A stretch of DNA of 64,000 nt from Timema cristinae (taxonomy: Eukaryota > Arthropoda > Insecta > Phasmatodea > Timematidae): the NCBI GenBank assembly GCA_039000515.1, contig JBCFYV010000487.1:1-64000 (forward strand), read 5' to 3'. Made by a program: the position numbers and the translations under genes. Each line of letters opens with the position of its first letter. Position 1 is the first letter of the stretch. Below are positions 53,934-64,000 of the stretch, piece after piece. The notes beneath the pieces were generated by a model. The model did not search any database. It saw nothing but the letters and a program-made list of their open reading frames with translations, and had not been told where the DNA came from.

Positions 53934-55009
53934 TCCTAACTATTATAAATGCGAATGTGAGTTTGTTTGTTTGATTGTTTGTTTGTTTGTTACGCTTTCA
54001 CGCCTAAACTACTCGACCGATCATCATGAAATTATACATACACGTTTTCATGGGTACAGAAAAGGAAATAAGGTACTTTCATCTAGAAAAAAAAGTACTG
54101 TTCCCGAGGGATACAGAAAAGGACATAGTGTACCTTTCATCCAGAAACAAAGTACTGTTCCCGAGCGATAGAAAAAAAAACTTTTAGATGATCATCCGGG
54201 ATAACAATTCGACCTACTGATATGAACATGAATTGCAACATGATGCCTGGAGTACAGAAAAAGGGACCTGCGGTATCCCGGAAGAAAATCTTATATCCCG
54301 AATTAAAATCTGTTCTCGAGTTATTTTAGGCACATCTATCTTAAAATGATTAATAAAAATCTGTTCCCAAGTTATTTTAGGCACATCTATCTTAAAATGA
54401 TTAAAAATAATTACATTCAGCTAATTAAGCTCTGTCTGTTCACCCCGTTATGGTAAATGACAAAATTGTTATAAGAAGTTTGGTATTATACTGTGATGAA
54501 CTCAAATAAAAACATTATTTTTACTAAAGTGCCTTTAACGTTTAGTACTATAACAACTCGATAGAGGGCGCGGTATCGATTTGTACTATTCAATTTACTA
54601 AGATTTCATTACTCCCAAAATCCGATAGATGGCGCTGAGCACATTTTAAAACGCGGTATCGTTTAGTGTTATCTATGGCTATTTTAAACTCATAATTGTG
54701 AAGTTTGGAGAAAGGGAAGAAAGGGAGTTGGGGGACCGTATCGATGGGAAATAACAATACATGTTTGGATTCATTTGTTTACAAACATTGATTAGTTACC
54801 GTTTATTCATCTGTGTTTAGTCCTATTTTAATAATATTGTAAAGTGTTTTACGTTTTCAGTTTATATTGTTCCTTTTTTTTTCCTTGAGCGATAGTTATC
54901 ATTTATTATTTTTATGTTAGTTATCTTACTTCTAATTATATTTTTTTACCTTTAAGGCAATAGTTTGTTTTAAATTTTAGGTTAGGTATATATTTTTTTC
55001 TTTTTTGAA

Positions 55010-55240
55010 ATGCCTCGCAAACGTAATTCTAACTTATCCAGGAGCTCATCGCGAGCCCGGGCAGCAAAAATTGCTCGATCCCAAGAATCCTCCGTTCATG
55101 CCGAATTAAGGAGGCAAAAACAAGCGGAGTAACAAGCTGCTTTGAGAGTGGATGAGACACCTTCTTAAAGCCAGGAAAGACTGGAGGACCAAGCTTTGGA
55201 TTACACAATTAGGGCAAAATATAATCTGTGCCACCATTCT
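55010..55240 (+). pseudogene. Helitron protein N-terminal fragment
   Basis: The ATG near 55011 opens MPRKRNSNLSRSSSRARAAK and continues to a stop after about 39 codons. In the same register QAALRVDETPS follows. This basic, arginine-rich start and the AALRxxET block are typical of Helitron Rep-helicase proteins, in the nuclease N-terminus. All central catalytic parts are missing. Confidence 0.7.
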
Positions 55241-55299
55241 AACAGGTGTGGGAAAAGGGGAAAGTGTAATCATACCGTGAATCCCAATAATCCCCACTG

Positions 55300-55515
55300 A
55301 CCTACCATTTCAATTCAAAAGACTCAAGATTCCAATCAAACTTAGTTTTGCTATTACTATTAACAAAGCGCAAGGGGTGCATTTGGAAAAGCCATATTTT
55401 CCCCATGGCCAGCTATATGTAGCATGTTCGCGTGTGCCCAATGCCCAGAATTTGTATGTATTTGCGCCAAACGGAAGGACATACAACATAGTATATAGGA
55501 GCGTCCTAAAATAAT
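55300..55515 (+). pseudogene. Helitron helicase C-terminal fragment (Pif1-like)
   Basis: The frame reads FKRLKIPIKLSFAITINKAQ, then GQLYVACSRVPNAQNLYVFA and NIVYRSVL before a TAA near 55514. These are the last two conserved motifs of Pif1-type helicases in Helitrons (normally KLAFAMTINKSQGQ and HGQLYVALSRV). A short gap between GV and LEKP shows a small deletion. It is joined almost directly to the N-terminal fragment, so about 4 kb of coding sequence has been lost. Confidence 0.85.
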
Positions 55516-55848
55516 GATCTATTCTGTTCCCATGATTGCAATGGCCAAGAACAAGCGGAGTAAATAAGGGATGTTAATTAACTGTGGGTAAAATTTAAGA
55601 TAGAGTGGGATTTTCAATTCGCGGCAAGGCATTACTCTACTGACACACACTCCGCTACTTCTTTTCTACTCCTACATTTAATCCTTATTTATATTGTGTA
55701 GTTTGTATGTTTCTTTATCTCTAACTGTATTGACCAACAACCTGAATAAGTTAATCGTTTTTATTTTCATACTTCCTGTGTCGACCGACAACCTGAATCT
55801 ATTGACAAAATAAACATTAATGCGAGCGAAGCCGTGGGCAAAAGCTAG

Positions 55849-57164
55849 TAGTCAATAATTATATAAAATAAAATGTATTATGAAATAATGTAGCATTGGC
55901 TAAATTCCACGAAGTTAACTCATTGAAGTTTATCCAATTTCCTTGACTTATTTCTACCATCATCTTATTCCCGTAGAGAATTCAGAGAATTCTTCTTATT
56001 CAAAGACTTCATTCTAATAAAAATCCGCGTTCGATTATTTAAACTTACATCCATAAAACCTAGCGTAGCGGAAAATTGGCTAAGGCAGCGATTTACTGTC
56101 GTTACGCTTGGAAGGGGATATTTCAAAACATATTTTACCTAATTATCTAATTTTTTTATGTACATATTAGCGTTATTAAGTTTGATCTTTCTTAAGAATT
56201 CCAAGTGGTACATTTTCCACTTATAACTTGAGGTTAGGAGTTGGGAAAACGGGATTCAATTTGTTTTAAATGTTTGGTTAAACGAGAAATGTCTATCCTT
56301 GCAATGGCTAACTCTGTCAAAATGTACAGCACAAGCACAAACATTGTATGTCCACTTTTACTAAAGTTTGGAAAAGGCTTAAAGAACATTTTTAAGCTGG
56401 GGGAAAGCATTCATTTACACTCAACAGCTCTAAAAATAATTATAACAATTAATTTCAGTAATAATTAATCCGTACTCAACACACAATTTGAATTAAGTTT
56501 TGATCATATTGTTTATTTTATTATTTTACAAACACATGAGGAACATACAATATATTATGTGTTCCTGAAGATCAGAAAATGTTAGAAATACTGCAACAAT
56601 GTTTATGTTAAAGAATTTGGGTTAGGCAGTAATAATAATATTAGATAATTAACTAATGAATAATATTAATGATTGATTTTAACATTTATTTAAAGAAAAA
56701 ACATGAAGGGTATCTTGACAGACTCAAAGCACTTGTTATATTGATAATAGTTTGAAAAACATTATAGCGTGTAAAAGTTCATTTTCATCGACAAATTATA
56801 CTCTTCACAGTATTAAGTTTTTACACTCTTCAGTCTTACATTTTTTTTGTTTCTTCCTTAAAGTATTCTTTCTCCTTTGTAGGCTATAGCGTCCTCTTTC
56901 GATGTCTTATTTTTCTTTGCTGTTGGAGTCGGTTTTCCTTTTAGCAAATCTTGCTCCAGTTTCACTTTCTTTCCATTTTCGTCTGCAGTATTCTTTTCTT
57001 TTTTGCGTTTCTTCCTCACTTAGATATTTTTTTCCTTTCTTCTTTGTATTCCTCTTTTTAACATTTTTGTCATCTTTTTCTCTAGTGTTTGGTTCCCTGT
57101 TTCTTAGTAATTGTATATATGCATCATCTTCTGCAGTATATTATTATTATTATTATTATTATTA
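55849..57164. other. AT-rich spacer, no gene seen
   Basis: No element recognised. A pyrimidine-rich stretch covers 56830-57130. An ATT microsatellite lies at 57139-57166. Confidence 0.4.
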
Positions 57165-57167
57165 TTA

Positions 57168-57440
57168 GCACCACGTCTTACTACCCGTTCGGGTTATACG
57201 CACTTACGCTAATGTGTAATGGTAGGGTGATTGTGAGATGAAATGGAGGACCTACAGTTTAACGTGGAATCCGAACCACGGTGGAGGCCTGGCATTCCCC
57301 ACATTCACAAGATGTCTTGTCAGAGGTGTAAGAAGGGTTTGGAAATCAGATAAATTTGTGCCGGGACCGAGGATTGAACCCCGGCCGCCAGTTCTGCAGT
57401 ATAAAGTATTACATCTTTTGCTCCTACCAAAAAAGGAATT
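57168..57440 (-). mobile_element. tRNA-derived SINE, minus orientation
   Basis: On the minus strand GGCCGGGGTTCAATCCTCGG near 57384-57365 is a strong B box. The body CTTGTGAATGTGGGGAATGC with GGCCTCCACCGTGGTTCGGA and TTCCACGTTAAACTGTAGG matches the triplicated intronic unit at 14.1-14.7 kb. The tail CGTATAACCCGAACGGGTAG followed by TAAGACGTGG ends the element next to the ATT microsatellite, the usual 3' simple repeat of a SINE. Confidence 0.75.
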
Positions 57441-57880
57441 TCGGAACTGAAGAAAGTACAACTGTTTGGAATTACGGCTGTTTTCGGCAAAATGAGGATA
57501 TAGTTCCTTCTTGTCAGATATAGGAATGCGCTCCTTGTATTTTGTCAATAGAGTCCCACGAGAGTGGCTCTTTAAGTGGATCCTTGCTACGAGGTTTGGT
57601 TTCACACATACTTACATCTAGATCCATGAAGTCAAGCTTATTCTGTAGCTCGTATTTGAGTAGCCCTTATGCAAAACCCGTTAAATCCATAATCTTTTGA
57701 AATCGAAATATTGGTATCCATGGATACGTTGCTTTTCCTTCTTTTAATTTAACATGGTTTTATGTTCCAAACCCAGCTATAAATGCTTTAAAAATGAAAG
57801 AGAAAAGTGGCAAAACCTGTTAGTAGTGTTCTGGACCCATGGGAAACCCGCTTCCGCCAACGGGTCAAAACACCCACATC
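57441..57880. other. Spacer, no gene seen
   Basis: No recognisable coding or repeat feature except the start of the promoter-like repeat at the right end. Confidence 0.3.
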
Positions 57881-58460
57881 CTGTTTGAGTGACCTTCTTT
57901 CCACATCTTTACCTTTATTCCCCCCACCCCTGACCTACTTTCCTCTGATTGGTTGCTATAAATATCCTCCTTCCCCCACCAATTTTGACCTGCTTTCCGC
58001 CTCCCCCCGCGACTACCAACCCTGGACATGTTGGTTCTTAATGATTGTTAATAGATATTGAGGTCATTGCCCCGGGAAACGGGGTTTTTCCCTGGCGCCA
58101 GTATGTTGGGCAGACAAGACAAGAATAGATATTGAGGTCATTGCCCCGGGCAACGGGGTTTTCCCTGGCGTCAGTTTGACGGAGGGCTCGGCACGAAGCT
58201 TGCGCTATGGCTGACAAGCCTAGAATGAACATCGGCTCTTCTGTCACAAGGCTCTGTCCCGGAACAAGCAGCATGAACCTTGCGCTATGGTGCTTTGTGG
58301 TAGAGTGTGGTAATTTGTTCCAGAGACCCCCCTCCTCCTTCGCCACCCTGACGCCATGTTTGAGTGACCTACTTTCCTCTGATTGGTTGCTATAAATATC
58401 CTCCTTCCCCCACCAATTTTGACCTGCTTTCCACATCCGCCTCCCACCTCGACTACCAAC
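57881..58460. repeat. Repeated promoter-like module (two copies) and GC-rich spacer repeats
   Basis: The block TTTCCTCTGATTGGTTGCTA followed by TAAATATCCTCC occurs at 57938 and 58369, placing an inverted CCAAT box (ATTGG) directly before a TATA box (CTATAAATA). Between them the unit AATAGATATTGAGGTCATTG with CCCCGGGCAACGGGG and TTTCCCTGGCG occurs twice. Confidence 0.75.
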
Positions 58461-59340
58461 CCTGACGTGTTATGTCACAACTCTAGCTGACACATGCAAA
58501 ATCAGGGCCTCGGAATCCACAGTTAGGGGCCACTACCCCCGTCACAAGTCTACTAAAATTGATTGTTTGGTAGCGTCTGTCGAAATGCCTGGAAATGTAC
58601 CTCCACCCGCAGCTCTCGTGTAACAATACAATATTCGTATTGTACAATTTCTACCCCACCCAACCTGATTCTACACGCTTCATCACGTATAACATACTAC
58701 CCGCTCCTTAATAACTTCGACGTAACCTATAATAGTACTATTCACTATTATAGCCCAATGCAGCCCAACCACCACACATCAAATAAACGCTCTTTATTCA
58801 GCCAATATTGTCTGTCTACAAAACAAGTGTTCGTCACGTACCTTGAATCTCCAAGCTGACATCACTAGAATCCTGCCAAGTCAAAACGGCCCGGCTGGGT
58901 CGTTGACGACTACAAGAAATGTCCAAAGCTATAACCGGCCCGAGAAAAATATTATGACTAAACGACGTTCCTGAGGGTCAAGCTGACAAATCATATCTGC
59001 GCAGTGTTGCCACCTGGGGGAAGACCATGGCAACCGTCACCTAGCAACAGACGCTTCCAACGGCTGTCGAGAGAGATCAACTTCAAATATTCATGTTTTG
59101 CTGCAATGCGTCGGCTGACGGCCAATCAGAGACCAGTAAGAAAGAAGAGACTGATGTAGAATGACGTAATGCCTGTGGCTACGTGACTGGCTTGAATATG
59201 AACTTTCCCCCCCTTGTTTTGTGTGCTAGATTCAGAAAGAGTATATATAAGAGTATGTAAATTGTATAGTGACAGAGCATTGCCTGGGGCATTGCCGACA
59301 GATCATTGCAATATATCATTGCAACTGAGCATTGTATGAC
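58461..59340 (+). promoter_or_regulatory. Putative LTR-like or promoter region with TATA box and CATTG repeats
   Basis: A TATATATAA box at 59243-59251 is followed by repeated GATCATTGCA, GAGCATTG and GGGCATTGCC words over 70 bp. An AATAAA lies near 58783. Short matches to 42.6-42.9 kb (CATACTACCCGCTCC) suggest a dispersed family, perhaps LTRs. No protein is encoded. Confidence 0.35.
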
Positions 59341-60170
59341 AGCGTTACGTGTATGGAGGTAATGGAGGATGGACCGAGAAATTCATTCGTTTAATAGAGA
59401 TAAACTTTTTATTTGCTTATAATGTATCAGGGTCATGAAGGATAGACCGGGAAATTTAATTTGTTTGATATAAATGGACTCTTTTATTTGCATATTATGT
59501 ATCGATGTATTAGGGTCATGGAGGTTAGACCCGGCTGTAACTATGCTTTCAATATTATTAAACTGTTTTCTAGGATATTAGGCGTGTCAGGAATGAAACC
59601 CTTATTTATAATTTGGCGTGTCTCTAGTCAACGCAATGGAGCGATTGCGCCTGGCTTTAGCTTTGTTTACTCTTCAAATATTGTTTGGGTGTCAGTATGA
59701 TTGTCATACGTTGCAAATTGTTAGAGTTAGTTGTCAACACTTTGTTGGTATACGCTATTTTTAGAGTTTTATTCTGTGTCCATTTTATTTAATCAATTTA
59801 TACTTTGAGTTAATGTAAATTGAAGGTCTTAAGATTTCATTGAATATAATTGTTAATTAAAATTATTACCTTAAATTTTGTTGGAAAAATTTAGAGTATA
59901 TTTATTATACTATCATTCTGTAATATGATAGGAAAGACCGTAAGTCAAGTTTAAGAAGTTAGTTTTCAAGATGCAATGTTTTCTTTATGGATAGTAGCTA
60001 CTAGGAAGTTTGAATTAAGGCCATTATACTCTTGTATATTTGCTTTTTGAAGATGATTAAAATATTCCTGATTTAAAATATTTGCTCTTTAATTTGTTGA
60101 CTATATTTCATGTATGCACATCCCCCCTTTCCCGTAGTTTTAAGGGGCCTTTCCTACAGGGACAGTGGAG
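59341..60170. other. AT-rich stretch with an ~85-bp tandem duplication
   Basis: Blocks around GGTCATGAAGGATAGACCGG and GGTCATGGAGGTTAGACCCG at about 59355-59535 form two or three diverged copies. The rest shows nothing. Confidence 0.45.
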
Positions 60171-60860
60171 GGTGTTGCACTCGGACCGGACAACCTGGGT
60201 TTTTTCCTATGCCGTAATCATTACGTGTTATGTCACAACTCTAGCTGACACATGCACAATCAGGGGCCTCGGAATCCACAGTTAGGGGCCGCTATCCCCC
60301 GTCACAAGTCTACTAAAATTGGTTGGTTGGTAGCGTCTGTCGAAATGCCTGGAAATTTTCCTCCACCCGCAGCTCTCGGACCGGACAACCTGAGTTTTTT
60401 TCCTATGACGTAATCATCGCGTGTTATGTCCCAACCCTGGCGCCAGTATGTCGGCCCGACAAGACAAGAATAGATATTGAGATCATTGCCTCGGGCATCT
60501 GGTTTTCCCTGGTGCCAATATGTCGGCCCGACAAGACAAGAATAGATATCGAGGTCATTGCCCAGGGCAACAGGGTTTTCCCGGCGCCAGTATGTCGGGC
60601 AGACAAGACAAGAATAGATATTGAGGTCATTGCCCCGTGCAGCGGGGGTTTTCCCTGGCGTCAGCTTGACGGCTCACGAGACAAGAATAGATCTTGACCT
60701 CAACAACCTTGGGGTTTTCCCAATGACGTAATCATTGCGTGTTATGTCGCAACCCTGGCGCCAGTATGTCGGCACAAACAGACGAGTTGAGACAAGCTTA
60801 GATATCGAGGTCATCGACACGGGCGCCAGGTTGGCGGGCAGACAAGACAAGTCGAGACAA
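60171..60860. repeat. GC-rich minisatellite and copies of the 58-kb repeats
   Basis: CCAGTATGTCGGCCCGACAA, GACAAGAATAGATATTGAGG and TCATTGCC with GGTTTTCCC form about five units of about 70-80 bp at 60430-60700. The block TCACAAGTCTACTAAAATTG with GGTAGCGTCTGTCGAAATGC at 60301 matches 58541 and, more loosely, 62605. Confidence 0.85.
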
Positions 60861-61960
60861 GAATATATCGTGTGACGTCAAACGAGGGAGGGGGTGGCTA
60901 TAAAGAGGGGTGCCCATTTGGTTGTCTATTTATAAAGAATAGAGGTTTTTGTCTAGAAACTTTTTTTTTGCGTTCAAAATTTTAAATTTTCATTATTATT
61001 ATTTTTTTATTTAAATTAATTTTGGAGCTAGAATGTTGGTATTAATTCCTTATTTTAAGTAGTACAAATATAGACTAACAAAGAAAATAAGGTAAAAAAA
61101 TAACTAGCTTTTTTTAATCTAAAACTATGCAAGCTAGTATTGAAACTGTACATGTAGGCCTACATGTTGAAGAAGGTACAGTACATATAAGATATAACTT
61201 ATGTCTTACATTGGCGAGTCTACGAGGGGAGCCAAATAGACCATGTCACCCCCTAATATTGCTCCAAATATTGTTTTAAATGAGGCACGTGCACAAACAC
61301 ACACACACCATTAAAATAGTAACTATTTGGTGGGAGAAGAACGCATTGAACTCTAAATACAAATGAAAATATTTATGAAACTAACCTATATATTCTAGAA
61401 GCATTTAATTAAAATAAATCCATGTAAGGATAACTCCAAATAAATTAGAAAGGCATCCATTTTTTATCTGGGGGTGAGCAGCTCCAAATATCTTTTAGAG
61501 ACATCTGATTAAAAAAAATCAGACGATCATATGAGAAGGAACTTGGTAAAATCCCAGTGGGCCCCCTGATGGAAATGTCTGGGCACGCCACTGGTTTAAC
61601 GAAAGGGTAAATTTGATGGACCAAGATAGAATGGAACAGGCATTATTTAGTAGGTGTCTAGATTATTAATATATTAAAAAAAACACTAACATACTATAAA
61701 TGTGTTTCAAAGAGTAAAAGTTAAAGCGTCTTAGTTCAAGTGTTTGTATCGAAGGTTACGAAGCATAGTATAAACTTTGTCATATTAAAATGTTTAGTTT
61801 AAAAACTAGGAATTATCGAGTCTACTTCCTCACTAAGCAAGTGTTGGTGTTAGAGAGTGGTGATACAATGTTAGCTACGCATGCATTGCAAATAAACCAG
61901 ACAGTCCTCAATAAGGATTGTTGGTGTTAGAGAGTGGTGATAGTAGTGTTATTGGCGACC
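60861..61960. other. AT-rich spacer, no gene seen
   Basis: A TATAAAGAGGGG motif at 60899 is promoter-like. GTTGGTGTTAGAGAGTGGTG occurs at 61842 and again at 61919. No protein frame. Confidence 0.35.
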
Positions 61961-62890
61961 TGGCCCACTCGAGATAGTATTGTGATTTCCCCCTCCTCCC
62001 CCTCCACACCTCCTCCACCCCCTGACCTACTTTCCTCTGATTGGCTTCCCCACCCCTGACCTACTTTCTTCTGATTGGCTGAGCCCTCCTCCCCCTCCAG
62101 GCCTTCCCCCCTCCTCCCCCCCTCCAACCACGTACATGTTGGTGAATAATTATCGTTAATTGATTATTGTTAATTAATTGGTAGTATTTTTATTCACGGC
62201 AGCTGTGTTGGTTGGAGTTAGGCGTTCCTCGCGCCATGGCTGGAGACCTTTCTCTATCAAAGGTAGGATGGGGGGTGTCGGAGTTTTTATTCATGGCTGC
62301 CGAAGTGCTGCGACCCTTCTCTATCGAGCTTCAGTCGTGTAATGCCAACTTTCTCCTTCACTCCGCTGTTGGTTTCCCCCCCTCCAGCCCCCCCTCCTAC
62401 AGGCTGCAAAAACCAGTTGATTCTTGCTTAGAGACGAGTTGAGACAAGAATAGCAGGTGTGTGTGCAACCCTTTCCCCCCTCCTGGCACCAGGTTGGCGG
62501 GCAGACAAGTCAGGACAAGAATATATCGTGTGTTATGTCGCAACTCTAGTGGGCATATGCACAATCAGGGGCCACCGAATCCTCGGTTAGGGGCCGCTAT
62601 CCCGGTACAAAAGTCTACTAAAATTGTTTGTTTGGTATCGTCTTTCACAACGCACGGATGTGTGTATCCGTCATGGACAGGACAACCTGGGTTTTTTCAA
62701 TTGTGTGTTATGTCGCAACCCTGGCGCCAGGTTGGAGGGTTGTCAAGACAAGTTGCGACAAGAATAGTAATTGCCACCCCCGGGCAACGGATTTTTCCCT
62801 GGCTCGGCAAGACGAGTTGAGACAAGAATATATATTTAGGTCATTGGGGGCGCTAGGGTGGAGGGTAGACAAGACAAGTTGGGACTCGTG
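61961..62890. repeat. Further GC-rich repeats of the 58-60 kb family
   Basis: CTGACCTACTTTCCTCTGAT with TGGCT occurs twice at 62018-62085, here without the TATA box. Between 62460 and 62890, blocks TTGGCGGGCAGACAAG, GACAAGTTGGGAC and TATGTCGCAAC repeat the 60-kb array in diverged form. Confidence 0.7.
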
Positions 62891-63018
62891 AATAAAACAC
62901 AGTTATTACATATATATTTATTTATTAAACAGCACAATTATACATTTTTACAAGAATGACGCATATATTCGTTAATACGTTTTTCTACCGTGTCTTTTAG
63001 ATGCGTTAATAAAATTGT
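62891..63018 (-). terminator. 3' flank with poly(A) signal of the minus-strand gene
   Basis: Read on the minus strand, TTTAATAAATAAATATATAT lies about 75-100 bp beyond the stop codon of the 63019-63672 gene, a plausible polyadenylation signal. Confidence 0.5.
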
Positions 63019-63672
63019 TTATAGTTCACAATCCAGCATGTAATAGTCCAAACCAATGACTTGACGTGTATAGTAACTAGCACTGATAAGATCTAGGTTT
63101 TTGATGTGCGTTTCCACCGTAGGTTGTTCTAGATCGATGACATCCGCCGATTCTGTTAGCGTGTCGCATACATCCACGACGAGTGTGTCGATCAAATTGT
63201 TGCAATAGCGTGCGACAGGTGTCGACCACATGTCACGTCGGTCGACGGCGACGTCGATGAGGTCCCACACCTCGCAAAGACGCACCCAGCTAGGTGCTAG
63301 ATAGGCGACCCGTTTGAGTCTGGCGTCTTGTTTCTCGTTGATGACAACCATACGGTCACCGCACATGCGTCTCAGAGAGAATTCGTGATTAGTCAGACTA
63401 ATCTTCTGAGGAGGCTGTGTGTTGCTGAAAAACTTTGATATGACAGACTTGTAACTACCCAGTTCTTGCCATTCTGTACGGTTAAACACGGCGCAGTTCC
63501 CTCCACATTTTTCTAGCTGGACAAAGGGCGTAATGTGGTTTTTGACACTCATGCCGACGATGACCAGCTTGGTGTCGACTCCATCCAGCGGGAACAAGGT
63601 GTTGAAAATACTGGTGATGGCGAGTGATTTCACCGGCTTTGCCTTGCTGCCGCAAACATCTTGACCTTCCAT
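63019..63672 (-). CDS. Uncharacterised protein of a Polinton/adintovirus-like element, 217 aa
   Basis: The ATG at 63672 opens an intact frame. It contains TSIFNTLFPLDGVDTKLVIV, a segment with CGGNCAVFNRTEWQELGS, SLTNHEFSLRRMCG, and an acidic C-terminal part rich in aspartate and valine (IDTLVVDVCDTLTESADVID). I cannot assign a family. It starts 12 bp after the end of the protease-like frame and is on the same strand, so it is probably part of one transcription unit with it. Regular codon use and lack of stops contrast with the decayed elements nearby, hinting at a recent or still active element. Confidence 0.6.
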   Translation of the reverse strand: MEGQDVCGSKAKPVKSLAITSIFNTLFPLDGVDTKLVIVGMSVKNHITPFVQLEKCGGNCAVFNRTEWQELGSYKSVISKFFSNTQPPQKISLTNHEFSLRRMCGDRMVVINEKQDARLKRVAYLAPSWVRLCEVWDLIDVAVDRRDMWSTPVARYCNNLIDTLVVDVCDTLTESADVIDLEQPTVETHIKNLDLISASYYTRQVIGLDYYMLDCEL

Positions 63673-63684
63673 GATGTTCGGTGG

Positions 63685-64000
63685 TTATGGGCGACTAGTC
63701 GCCGAGACACACCTTTTATAGGCACACGCCTCCTGGACACGGCCTCTTGAAGGGCGGAATGCCCCTAAAGTCTTGAAAAAACAATTGTAATATCTCACCA
63801 CCTTAGCGTCGTTGGATGTATGATTGGTGGGTGAGAATAGGTTTTGGAAAGTTTTCAGCGGAATTTTCTGTGCGCGATAGAGAAGATACAGGAGACAGTA
63901 ATGCCCGCAAACGTCTGATGCAATGCTTTGAAGTTGTAGCTTGCTATGGGACGTGCGAAAAGGGTTTTTGCCAAATGCCAAATGTGACTTTATACGCGGT
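63685..64000 (-). CDS. Adenain-like protease, C-terminal part, runs off the right edge
   Basis: The frame is open from the window edge to a stop at 63685. LQSIASDVCGHYCLLYLLYR carries the catalytic Cys of adenovirus-type proteases (Q...S..CGxYCLxYL pattern) and is followed by FQNLFSPTNHTSNDAKVVRY, also typical. Wording differs from the protease at 29.6 kb (CGHLCLAFL), so it belongs to a different Polinton or adintovirus lineage. The catalytic His would lie beyond the window. With the adjacent intact gene it marks the end of a third virus-like element. Confidence 0.75.
   Translation of the reverse strand, partial: PRIKSHLAFGKNPFRTSHSKLQLQSIASDVCGHYCLLYLLYRAQKIPLKTFQNLFSPTNHTSNDAKVVRYYNCFFKTLGAFRPSRGRVQEACAYKRCVSATSRP

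Larger units (their letters stand above)
53934..55848 (+). mobile_element. Helitron, internally deleted (1.9 kb)
   Basis: The 5' end is TCCTAACTATTATAAATGCG followed by a GTTTGTTTGTTT repeat and a block (CTACTCGACCGATCATCATG then AAATTATACATACACG) typical of insect Helitron starts. The 3' end is TGCGAGCGAAGCCGTGGGCA with AAAGCTAG, that is, a short GC-rich hairpin (GCC...GGC) and the terminal CTAG followed by T. Inside are only the first and last parts of the RepHel protein. There is no inverted repeat or target duplication, as expected for a rolling-circle transposon. Two short tandem duplications lie at 54050-54175 and 54310-54420. Confidence 0.85.

Overview
This 64 kb window looks like nuclear DNA of an invertebrate, most likely an arthropod. 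The reasons are AT-rich, intron-bearing DNA packed with mobile elements, two correctly spliced exons of a peptidase M2 (angiotensin-converting-enzyme) gene, and transposon families (Polinton/Maverick, Copia, BEL/Pao, hAT, Jockey-like LINE, Helitron, tRNA-derived SINEs) of the kind common in insect genomes. I cannot name the species. The only host gene I can support is the ACE-like gene at about 37.5-39.7 kb on the minus strand. Almost everything else is mobile or repetitive.

Layout. 0.2-6.4 kb: a decayed hAT transposase gene split by a nested Copia element (1377-6073) with both LTRs, a tRNA-iMet-type primer site and a broken gag-pol. 7.0-7.4 kb: a 421-bp palindromic fold-back element. 8.7-10.9 kb: the 3' end of a BEL/Pao element. 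13.07-35.53 kb: a 22.5-kb Polinton with 153-bp inverted repeats and a matching 6-bp target duplication (ATTATC); this is the centrepiece. 35.5-37.1 kb: a decayed LINE reverse transcriptase. 37.7-38.4 and 41.8-45.0 kb: copies of a fold-back repeat family. 45.2-45.9 kb: two SINEs in opposite orientation. 47.1-50.5 kb: a hAT fragment followed by a second, different protein-primed DNA polymerase pseudogene. 52-53 kb: more SINEs. 53.9-55.8 kb: an internally deleted Helitron. 57.8-62.9 kb: an array of promoter-like and GC-rich repeats. 63.0-64.0 kb: two genes of a third Polinton/adintovirus-like element that runs off the right edge.

The large Polinton encodes a virus-like set. On the plus strand are a small spliced gene and protein-primed DNA polymerase B at the left, then a packaging ATPase, a fiber-like coiled-coil protein, a conserved YWDDPNEL-type protein, a chromodomain integrase and an acidic protein at the right. 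On the minus strand, divergent from the ATPase, are a PLA2-like leader, a protein X/VI-like peptide, an adenain-like protease, a penton-like minor capsid protein, the double-jelly-roll major capsid protein and a small nuclear-type protein. Polymerase, protease, capsid, PLA2-like and probably ATPase frames are each interrupted, mostly by one-base shifts. These may be true decay or consensus errors; at least two look like a GG run shortened to G. Between polymerase and capsid lie about 4 kb of tandem repeats and a strongly diverged second copy of the capsid region.

Basis: all calls come from reading translations, motifs, repeats and splice signals by eye. No database search was run. Family names rest on remembered consensus motifs.
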